From the NCBI GenBank assembly GCA_009760885.1, contig CM019715.1, forward strand, positions 19,830,503-19,894,502: a DNA stretch of 64,000 bases. Direction: 5' to 3'. Every line of letters begins with the position of its first letter. The stretch's first letter is position 1. Under the pieces are notes generated by a model. The model did not search any database, was not told the origin of the DNA, and saw only the letters and a program-made list of their open reading frames with translations. Shown piece by piece: positions 24,601 through 36,600 of the stretch. The stretch comes from Achatina immaculata. Taxonomy: Eukaryota; Mollusca; Gastropoda; Stylommatophora; Achatinidae. The position numbers and the translations under genes are program-made.

Positions 24601-27600
24601 GTTCTTGCTCTAAATACAATGAGATCAGCAATCAGATTTTCTGCCGATTTGAAATTTTGGTCATGACTTGTGACAATGATAGCTAACTCTCATGGCTTTT
24701 TTTACTTCTTAAGAATAATTCACACATAAAGTGCCTTGCCAATCATGTTTGTCCATTTTGTGTGATCTTCAGCATTTATAATCAGATTTGTTATCTGTCT
24801 TTTATCTTAAGATAAATTTTGTGCATGTTAAAGCTGGAAAACAGCTAAAGAAGTAGATAAGAAATTAGACTCTTTTGAAAACAAATACCTAAGGAAAATA
24901 CATGGCACCAAGTGGAACAAATTCAAGAACAAAGCAGAGATAAGGCAGATGAGTGAAGAACAGCCAGTCTCATGGGTGATCAGGAAAAGGAGATGGACAT
25001 ATGTTGGTCACGTGATGAGAAGAAACGATCAGAGAATCCCAAAACAAGCTATCAAGTGGAACACAACAGGCTGAAGAAAAAAAGGCCAACCATAGGAAAC
25101 TCTAAAGAGGACATTGTTAAGAGAGGCCAAATTAATAAGCATAAAATCCTTTGTTGAGGTTGAAAGACTCGCCGAAGACAGGAACAATTGGCGAACTACT
25201 TTGCGAGCCCTATGTGACGTCTAACGGCACGGGAAGGATATAAGATATAAGATAAGATCAGTCAGTCAGTAAATTAGTATGTCCCTTGCAGAACTTTGCC
25301 CCCCTAACAGCTTTCCTGAAGGCCTCTCAGTTATAAGCAAGATGCCCTGGTGCTGATATATCTATTCGCAAATCATCAACGATGTCTTGCAGCCATCTTT
25401 GCCTCGGTCTTCCTTTCTTTCTTGTATTATTTCTCTTTCTAGTATTATTGCGCTGTAATACTCTTTTTTTCCCTCTTATATGTCAGTATCTTCTTCATTT
25501 ACAAGAAATGCTTTTCACGTAACTATTCCTGACTTAATATTATTTCCATAGTTGGCTTAATCTGTTTTTCCTGTTTTTAATTATGTGAATTTATATGCTT
25601 GAGTCAAAGTCATTTGGTATTTCATTGCTTTCTATTATAACTCTGTTCAATAATTTTTGTAAACTGCTTTCTTTTTTGTCAGACTTTACTTTGTTGTCTG
25701 CATATCTCAGATTAATTATCAATATCGTGACCTCTTATTTTCATTCCTTTCAAATTTTCAATCTCTTTCACAGCAAAATACTCTTTCACTACAAAATATG
25801 ATGAGATCAGATGACAGGACAGACCTTTTTTTCTTTTCAAATTATTTTCCTTATTTTACTGTTCATGAGATATCTTGACAACCATCTACATCATTGTTTA
25901 TTTAATTCTTGTTCTCTGACTCTAGTATACATTCTTAATAATTATCTTTTTCTAACCATCCATATATAGCATTCTGAGTGTTTGTATCATGTTATTGTGT
26001 TATCATGTCTCACTATGTCAAAAGTTTTTGTGTGGTCAGTGAAGCATGAGAATAAGTCCAATTTTAGCAAGTTGGAAACATCAAAGTTCACACACATTAA
26101 AGTGTTGGAGCAATGTATGTATGATTTTAGTTTTGGAAAAAAAAATTGTTGATAAAACACTTTAGACATGAGAGAAATAAAAATAATGAATGAATCTGAA
26201 TTGAATCCCAGTCTCCAGATGTACAAAAAACCAATAAACTTTCAAAGGATGAAGGTAAAATATGCCTGTTTTTACAGTAGAAAAAAATTTAGAATTTTCT
26301 TACCTGAAAGTAAAAGACATCGCTGCAGCAGCACCTCTTGTCATGCTGATTCCATAACTCATTAGTTTCCTGAAACCAGCACTCTCTTGTTCCACTGTGT
26401 AATCTGTTTCCAAATATAATGAAATTGTACTGACAGGGTTACAATACGACATATATAAGACCTGGTATTAACAAATTTTTTAAAAAGTTCATATTTTTTG
26501 TTTTATGAATTAATAAATTTTCATACTGCTAAGTCCTGTTTTTAGAGATTTATATATTTATATGAAAGATTAAATGAAAAGCTGACACATAACACATATG
26601 AGATCATGAGATCTTACATCTGTCAAGTTCAAACAATAATGGTTGTTTTGTAGCATATTTAGTAAACTTTCATGTCAGAGGATCACGAAGAGAGTGAGAT
26701 GAAGGAAGGAAAAGCAGAAATGAAGAAAATCAACAAGTCTTTGTAAAATTTTGTGGGATGCCATGTACTAAAGAAAGTGACCAGAATAAGAATAGAAAGT
26801 GCACACAGTATGGCAGCATACAATGGGAGATAATCTTCAAACACTTGCACTGATCTGAAAAAAATCTAGTCCTTTTTTAACTTGGTTCTGGAAAAGTTTG
26901 ATATGTAATTGGAGGATGAAATTATTTCAGGAAAATGTGCAAGAGTGTTGGATTATGCAAATGACACAAACCTAGCAGGGGAAATGCACATGACATCATA
27001 AGCATCTGAATAATCTTATAGATGTGGTAAAAAAATGGATCTGTTGACTGACCAGGACAAGATAGAGGAGACAGTATCAAATGACAACAATCAAGCAAGC
27101 CAGATCATTTACAACATTGGTTCCCAAACTTTTTCACATTGTGGACCTCTAAAGCCAATTCTACACTTTCCTGCTACTTAGTTTTAAATACAAATTTACA
27201 TACATTGTACATCTGTAGTATTCAACATAATCTTCTTACATCTTACATCTCACATCCTTCCCATGCAATTAAATGTCACTTAGGGCTTGCATGGTGGTTC
27301 GCCAAGTTATCTTGTTTTCGGCAAGCTTTTCAGCCTCATCAAGGGATTTTATGCTTATCAATTTGGCCTCTATTAACAATGTCTTCTTCCGAGTTTTATG
27401 TGGTCGACCTCTTTTTCTTTAGCCTACTGTGTTAAATTTGATAGTTTGTTTTGGGAGTCTATGATTGTTTCTTCTCATCACATGATCAATATATGTCTGC
27501 TTCCTTTTTTCTGATCATCCATGAGACTTTACTCATCTGCCTTATCTCTGCGTTGTTCTTGAATTCGTTCCACTTTATACTAAGTATTGTTCTTAGGCAT

Positions 27601-30600
27601 TTGTTTTCAAAATAGTCTAATTGGCTGTCTATTTCTTTTGTTGTTTTCTAGCTTTCACAAGCATAAATGATGGCGTATATTACATTTGAATTTAATAATC
27701 TTAGCTTGGTTTTTGTGCTTATAACTTTTAAATGCCATATGTTCTCAAGATTCTTGAAGGTCAATGCTGCTTTTGCAGTTCTAGTTCTAACTTCCTTTCT
27801 GGTGTCACCATCCTGGTCTATGTAGCTGCAGAGGTATGCAAACTGGTGTACTTCTTCAACAGCTGTTCCTTCTACATATATTTTCCCTTCTTGATTAATG
27901 GGAAGTTTCAATATTTTTGTTTTTTCCTTGTTAATTTCAAGTTTTTCTTTTTGCTAGGCAGTGAAAACAGGCTATATTTTTTTTCAACTTAATTTAAACA
28001 TACTTTATCCAAAGACATCAGTTTAAGAACCCCTTACCTACATATAGACATCAATATGTATATATGTAGGTAAGGGGTTCTTAATGAGAACTCTCTCTCT
28101 CTCTCTCTCTGAACCTTAAGTGCCCAGGGCACATGGGGCTTCCGCAAGGGTTTTCCACAAATGCCTGTCCTTCGCCTTTTTTTCTGCTCTTGCCCAGGTG
28201 AGCCCTCTATTGCTCAACATCCTTTCTGTTGTTCTTCTCCATGTCTCTTTTGGTCTACCCTTACTTCTGCTCCCCTGTGGTGTCCATCTTAGTGCTATTT
28301 TTGGTAGTGAGTTGTCAGTCATTCGGAGCACATGTCCCAAGTAATTGTTGTCAGTGGTTTCATCTGCATTTCTGCTAATAAAATGTTATTTCTTATGGTG
28401 TTTGGCCAAAATATTTTTCTAATTCTTCTTCGTAAACATTTAGTCTGGAAAGAATTCAACTTGTTTTCTATGGTTTTGGTGATTTTCCAGCATTCACTTC
28501 CATAGAACTGAAATATGCAAAAATCTGAGCACAGTATTCAACAGCTCCAGTATAGTTAGCCACAAAACAAGAATTAGAAAACTAAAATAATGAAACAAAA
28601 TTTAACTTATCTTGTAAATATCTAATGGAGTAAAAAAAATCCTTAAATGTCAAATTAGAATGTTTCAAAACTAAGATAAGACATGTTGTTATGTAAAAGT
28701 ATTAAACAGGAATCACAACAAAAGGTGAAAAAGGATAACAATATAAGGTTTCTTTACTGAAAATTTTCTGTTCTGGTCCTATCTTACATCTTACATAATT
28801 CCCGTGCCGCTAAATGTCACATGGTAGTTCTCCAAGAGTTCCTGTTTTCTGTGAGTTTTTCAATCTCATCAAGGGATGTTATGTCCACTGAACTGGCCTC
28901 TCTTAACAGTGTCCTCTTTAGAGTTTCATGTGGTCAACCTCTTTTCTTCAGCCTGTTATGTTCCACTTGATAGGTTGTTTGGGAATCCTCTGATTGTTCC
29001 TTCTCATCACATGACCAATATATGTCCATTTTATTTTTCTGATCACCCATGAGGCATGTCATTGTTTGCAATCTATCTTATGTCTGCATTGTTCTTAAAT
29101 TCATTCCACTTTATACTGAGTATTTTCTTTAGGCATTTGTTTTCAAAAGAGTCTAATTTCTTGTCTATTTCTTTAGTTGTTTTCCAGTTTTCACATGCAT
29201 AAATGAGGGTGGATAATACATTTGAATTGAATAATCTTAACTTGGTTTTTGTGCTTATAACTTTTGAATGCCATATGTTCTTCAGATTCTTGAAGGTCAA
29301 TGCTGCTTTTGCAATCCTAATTCTAACTTCCTTTCTGGTGTCACCATCCTGGTCTATGTAGCTGCTGAGATATGCAAAATGGTTTACTTCTTCAATAGCT
29401 GCTCCTTCTAAGTATATTTGTCCTTTGTGGTTAATGAGAAGTTTCATTATTTTTGTTTTATACTTGTTAATTTAAAGTTCTATTTTACTAGCTATTGAAG
29501 ACAGGGTATCTGTTTTTACTTGCACTGATTTCACATTATCACTGATAAGAGTTATGTCATTTGCAAAATCAAGATCTTTCAACTGGGTCTCATGTACCCA
29601 ATCAATGCTCATTTTACCTGTACAGCATTTTTTCATTATGAAGTCTATGGCAATTCCAAAAAGCAAGGGAAATAATATACATTCTTGTTTCCGCCTGTTT
29701 CAGTCTGGAACCATTCACTCATTCCTTCTTCTGTGTTGATTGCACAAACATGTCCATTGTAAAGCTCTCTAATGATGCTGACAATCTTACATGGTATTTC
29801 ATATATACTTAAAATTCTCCACAATAATACTCTGTGTATGCAATCAAACTCCTTTTTAAGTCTTGGAAGTTCAGGATTAGTGGTCTTTGCTTTTCAATAT
29901 GTTCTATAAGTATTACTCTTAGAGTAAAGACCTGGTCAAGACAGCTTCTCCCTTTTCGAAATCCTGCCTGTTCTTCTCTCATTGCAACATCCACTATATC
30001 TTGAATTCTAATCAGAATAACTTTGCAAAATACTTTTGATACAACAACTGATTACTATCAGTATTTATATTCTCCAGTTTTTGCAACTGCTAAAGTTGCC
30101 TTTTTTTTTTTTTGTATTTTAACAATGATTCCTTTTTTTCATTTAGAAGGGATCTTTTCTTTTTTCCAAACTTTATTAAACATTCTCTGTAGTTGTTTCA
30201 TGCTATCACTGTTAATAGCTTTTAACATTTTGGCTGTTATTTCATCTTCATCTGCAGCTTTGTTGTTAGCCATTAGATTCACTGCTGTTTCAGTTTCATG
30301 CAATGTAATTTCATCTAGGTTGACATTTAGTTGTGGGAATGGTAGGTCAGTTTCAAGGTCTATCAAGTCTTTTGTGTGTAGTTGATTATTTTTGCTTTTG
30401 GTCTTTACTTGATGTTAATAGTGTGCCAGTTTTGCTAAGAATTGGTCTTTATTTTGATGCAGTAGTACTTGTTAGCATCTTTTGTATGTTATATAGAGTT
30501 TTGCTGTCTCCTGTTTTTGCTGCCTTCTCTGCTTCTTTCACCATATTGTCCATGTATTCTCTTTTATCCCTTCTAGCTGAACTTTCTGCTTTATTGTCTA

Positions 30601-33600
30601 GTTCTTTATATGTTGCTTTTGCCAAATCTGTTCAAAGATCTGTCTTTACATTCAATATGGCTAATTTGACTGCTCATCTTTCATGTATGGATTTCTATGT
30701 ACTATCTGATATCCCATCGTTGATGATCTGCAAATGGATGCATCAACAGCAGGCCATCTTGCTCACAACCAAGAGGCCTACAGGGAGCCAAAGTTCCGCA
30801 AAGGACATGCAAATGAATGATGATAATCTGATATCCATGCTTTTCTACTTGTTGTTTGCAGTCCAGCACTTGTTTTAGCTGCTGTAATTATGGCTGTGCT
30901 GTAAGAATGCTTAATTCATCTATATTTGTCTCCTCAACCTCATTGAATGCAGCAAACTGTCTGGTAAGTTCCAGATCAAAATTACTCTTAGTATTTTCAT
31001 CCTGTAGACTATGACTGTTTATCTTTCTGAGTAATGTTTTCTTGTGTTTGCTTTTCAGTTTTAGTCATATTTTCCATATACACAGATTGTGATCACTGTT
31101 GATGTGTGCTCCCCTATATGCTCTTACATCTATCAGCGATGTTCTTCTTTGTTCGTTTCTACCACTAAGACCACCCCATGATCGTACTGAATTTACTCCT
31201 GTGGTCTTTGATAGGACCACAAGAGGTCCTATGGTCCTCCTGTGGTCCTTGAGAACTACTCCTATAAAGTGCCTCAGGTGCTCAGTGAAGGCAATACCAG
31301 GCGGGTAAGCGGCGCCTTAAAACCTCTTGCTCCCGTTGCTTTGCGGGTAGGACAGGGAGTCCAAAGGCTAGCAGAGAATCCGTACACAAACTGACAGAAG
31401 GCAAAGGGAAACCACTGTTGTAGCTCCCAAGAACAATTATGCTTATTCAGAGTAATAGATTTGTCATGATGGCCTGCATGAAGGATTGTGTACTCTGGAG
31501 AAGCATAATAGCCAATGCCAGTCAGCACAGCACATGATGATGATGATGATGACGCTCCAACATCTGAAAGTTCTGAAGAAGATGTACAGCTATTTTATAA
31601 TGACATAGAGACAGCCCTAAAACACACAAAGTCACGTGAAGTTACTATAGTCATGGGAGATTTTAATGTCGAAGTTGGTAAAGGAAGAACTTCATACATC
31701 ATTGGTGACTATGGACTGAGGGAGAGGAATGACAGAGGTAGTAAATTAATTGAATGGGCAAGAATACATAGCATGGTTGTATAGATGAACAATGGGCAAG
31801 GTTAAGAGATTCTATCCACCAACTGTTAAGGAGATAACACCACTGAAAAAAGAGGCCCCTAAAAATAAATGGATGACAGACGACATCTTAGGACTGATGG
31901 ACAAGAGGAGGAGGAGTAAAAATAACCAAGAAAAATACAGCAAGATAAATAAAGAAATAGGACGCAAATGCAGAGAAGCAAGGGAAGTATGATTAAATGA
32001 ATAGTGCAGACAAATAGAGGACTCTCATAATAAAGGCAGCAAAAACATGCACAAACGAATTAGTGAACTAATAGGCAGGAAAATAAAATATACCACAGGA
32101 TGCCTGAAATCAAAAGAAGGTAAAATGTTAATGGGAAAAGAAGACATTGTGGACAGGTGGACAGAGTACATCGGTGAGCTATAAGGAGGAGAAAGACCAG
32201 AATTAACACCAGATACTGAAAACTGTGATGGACCACCAATACTTGAAGATGAAATCATAGATACCATCAAACACATGAAGAAAGGAAAAGTGAATGGGGC
32301 TGATAATATAACAACAGAAGAAATAGAGGCACTAGAGGAGATAGGAATAAAAATAATAACCAAGTTACAGGTTTAAGTGTTGTGGTCTCAGTCTGGAAAG
32401 TTTCTGATCATACCTTGCAGTCAAGAATGGTGATTAGGAACAATGAGCTCAATAATTTGTTCAACTCACAAGTATTATTAATGCAAAGAGATCATAGTGC
32501 CAATTTTTATAGTTACTTCAGACTCACAATATTTCCAGTTGTATTACATATGGGCACACAATCACTGTACATTGAATGATTTAACAAGGAAGATCTCAGC
32601 ACAAGCAGGTACACATAACAGAGCATCAGCAAGAATCCATAAACAATTAATTTGTTAGGTATGCTATGATGTGTACAGAAAGGACAGTAGTTTGTCACAG
32701 GCACTTTGCATGGATGATCACAGTATGTTTCCATGGTAGAATTGTTAAAGAAGCCAAAGACACTTTCTTTTAGAATGTTTGCATGAAAAAAATGATTAAA
32801 CAGGCCAATAGAGCTTGTTTTAGTATTTTTACATTACAAAATTGTCAAGCAGGTCAATTCAGTATGTTTGCATGACAAAATTGTTAAACACTAATGGAGC
32901 TTGTTTAAATATGTTTGCCTGACAAAACTGTTAAACAGGCCAACAGTGCTCATGTCTGAAGCATAAGAAACCTCACAAGGAAAATAATAGCTGCTACAAG
33001 AGCACTAGAGGTAGAAAGGAACAATTTTTTTATAAACAGGAAACAATGAAGCTTTCGTAATGTAAAGTTAAGAGACAGCTGCTTGTCCTACCGGAGTCCG
33101 TGGTTCAAATCCCAGGTAATTCTCTTGTGATTTTTCTTTCTCTCATGTCTCACTAAAATGCTTTGTCTATGATTTTTTCAAGGTGTAACTCTACAAAACT
33201 GTGTTCTCTTACTTTAGAGGTAGACAGATGTGTATGGTTCAGTTTTGCAAGACAATTTGAAAGAAATCAGGAAGGGGACAGAAACAGTAGGAGTAAATCG
33301 TAAGATGAGCATGTAGGCATGAATAAAAAAAATAGTAATAATCCAATATTTTGGCAAAAAACTTTAGTCAAGGACATTATCATCATCACATCATTGAGCA
33401 GATGGGCTAGTTTTATGGACTTATAGTATTCACAATAACTTTTGGATTTTTCTTATATTCCATTTTGGTACAGCAATTTCAGTCTTAGCAAGCATGTATA
33501 TAACAAACAGAGAATATAATAAATACAGTGTTTAGATAGAAAATAAAAATGTATACTCACAGTAGAACCTCTCAGCAAACAGCCCCACACAGATTCCATA

Positions 33601-36600
33601 AAACAAGATAATGAAGAAGATGTGGTGACGATAGTTCTCAATGAAATGCTTCACTAGTTTGATTTTTGCCTTGACTGGTGTATAGCGCTCACGTACTGCC
33701 TCAAAATTTTTTACAACATTGGATTTATTTCCATCTATTACAGAAAGGGAAGCTGCTGATCCTCGTCTGCGCATGTCCATGTCCGTGCTGGCATGAACAT
33801 AAATGAATGAAATAATCAGTTATCTACATCTTCATACCTATTCAAACATCGGACCTAATCCATTCATCCACTTGTTCCTTCGCCTTATGTCACACCTTTC
33901 ACCTATCCACCAACTTATACTCATCCTTACGTTTTTTAGCTGGACATCTAGCCATTAACACTCTGAACTCAAATTTCTATAAAAGCAAGATGAACAAATG
34001 TTTTACTCTTCAAAATGTTGCTGTATAGGGATTTGAACAATACTGAATACACAGACAGTTCCTGACTTTTGTAATTAATTTTTCTTCTTCAACATTCCAA
34101 GCCATGAAAGCTTGTTGCTGTAGATAAAAATCACCTCTATTCCTCTCTCTATTCCTAATCTTCTCTCTCCAGTCTCTTGTGTATACATAATTTTCATTTG
34201 TCTGTTCTACTCTATTCTTTCTACATGGTCCAATCAGTGTAGTCTGTTCAGTTCAAGACATTTATAATTCATTGAAATTTGAATAAGCTGTTCCAGTTCA
34301 GTATTCTTTCTAGCTCTCCATTCTGCACTGTTGGTATCCTTTATGGGGCCAGATATTCTTCCCAAGATCTTGTTCTCAAAGACTTGCAATTGTTGTTCAT
34401 CTTTGCTGTGCAACATTTTCTGATCCATACATGACAGCAGGTCTTATTATAGTTTTGTAGACTGTTATTTTGGTATTTTGGATTTTAACAGGTGGTGCAA
34501 GACAAAGCATATTTTATTCTCTATTTGTACTCCAATTTTAATTTCCTCAATTGCTATGTTGCTTCCACTGAAGGTTGTGCCTAGATATATGTATGTTTCT
34601 GCTTTCCTAATGATCATATCTCCAACATTTATATAATCTGGATCATTCTGCCCCTGGTCTCTTGATATCTTCATATACTCTGTCTTATCTTGGTTAATGG
34701 TCAGACCCACTTTTAGTGCCACTTCTCTCAGGTGTATGCAAGTCTGGTGACTTCTAGAATAGTTTCCCCCACTAGGTCAATGTTGTCATGGGGTCAGTAA
34801 TGATTCTCTCCATTCACTAGGGAGTTTTTCTTCTATCCATATTTGTTCATGTAGACTATTACCTTCTTCCTTAATCAGAGTTCTGCAACAATTCCATCTG
34901 AACATAGAAGCATGATACTATAGATGACTTCTAATAAGGCTGGTTTCTCTATTTTGGGTTCGCAATTAATTAATATAAAACTCTGTATATAAGTCAGTTT
35001 TTATATATGTTGGATTTACTCTACTTGTCTCCTTTTCCCCTTCTACCACTCACCAAGAACACCATCAAGTTTTTTTGTTATGATCACTGACTTCATGTTT
35101 GCTGTTCCTTCTTTTATATAAGTAGCATCCTTCACATTTAAGGTGACTGAAGTTTATTTTCAGTTATGCATCAGCTTGTGAGCTGGTCCTTGTTTTTTTT
35201 CTTATTTTTTTATTCATGATTAACCTGATATTTAGTTTTCTCAAGCTATCTGCCAAGTTCTTAAATTCTATCTTCAAATCCTGAAATGGGAAACTACTTT
35301 CTTGTCAGATCTAAATGGATAGTTCTAAATTTTTTGTTATTCTCTCTCTCTCTGAACCTTAACTGCCCAGGGCACATGGGGCTTCCACAAGGGTTTTCCA
35401 CAAATGCCTGCCTTTTTTTCCCACTCTTGCCCAGTTGAGCCCTGTATTGTTCAACATCCTCTCTATTGTTCTTCTCCATGTCTTTTTTGGTCTACCCTTC
35501 TTCTGTTCCCCTGTGGTCTCCACACTGTTACTATTCTCATCTAAATTTTCACTTTTGGACCATCCTACAGCCTGTGAAATGTCTGCTCTACTAAACTGAG
35601 TCTCATAAAATTTATCTCCCAGTTGTAACTGAATCACAAACTTTTAGTGACCTAGCAAGCATTTTAGCACTCTGAGGTATACTTGTATATTCTTGCACTG
35701 ATTTCAGCTTCACATATATTTCTGTTTTGCTTGCATATTTAATGTCCATCAGCAATTTCTTAAAGCAAGTTTGGGTTTATGTATGATGGTTTTGTATATG
35801 CCATCAGTAAAGCCACATGAATCAAACAGTTACTTTAGATTTCATTAGTAGACTGGTTAAAGCAAAGCAGTGTTTGATTAAATGAATTAATGAGCAAAGA
35901 ATTACTGTTGTATTGTGGCACACCTGCCTATGTATTTCTCAGGAGGCTCAAAAATTATGCCTTGATTGAAATATGATATTGAGTTCTGAAGATTAATCCA
36001 GTTGGGGATTCATCTTTCCATGTTATTTTGTCTTGTCTACCCTGACAAATGATATCTCTAACATTTAGATACACAAAGATGAAGCAATGATGACTATGCT
36101 AGAATGATAGTGTGGCTACAGGGGCAGGTGAACAAGGGCTGAATGAAGACCTATCCTACCTCTTTGTTGTGCTCATATTAAAAGCTGATGTGCTTCTTCC
36201 GTGTGGTTTCATGGGTAAAGTTCACTGTGTTCCCATGGTAGTGGAGTTTGTCAAGAAGTATTTCTTCTCTGAAAGTTGTTTTTTTGGCATTTACTCAGGT
36301 TCATTGTAATCCACTCCCAATTCAACCTAATGCCTGTTCTTCAACATCATCTTGTCTTTACAGCAAAGAACAACAACTCATGGTTCTAATGAGATAAGAA
36401 CAAGGACTGGATTATTTAATTACCTTGAGGATGTGCTTGGTTTTTTGGGAGATTTTGACTTTGAGGGCATCACTTTGGAGAGACCTGAGGAAGCATGAAT
36501 TTAGATTTGGAATTTTTTTATCAGAAATTCAATCATGGAAAGGAGTAAAAAAACTTCTTACAAGTGTCTTACCGTATACATTTGCAAACTTTGAGATAAA

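Noticed and set aside
32513..32734. Minus-strand frame [20 protein letters not shown] as a possible membrane peptide gene
   Set aside because: Short, no homology recognised, within an intron; chance open frames of this length are common here.
33055..33125. Possible real tRNA gene
   Set aside because: The B box is good, but the acceptor stem and A box do not pair properly by eye; a SINE head is more likely.
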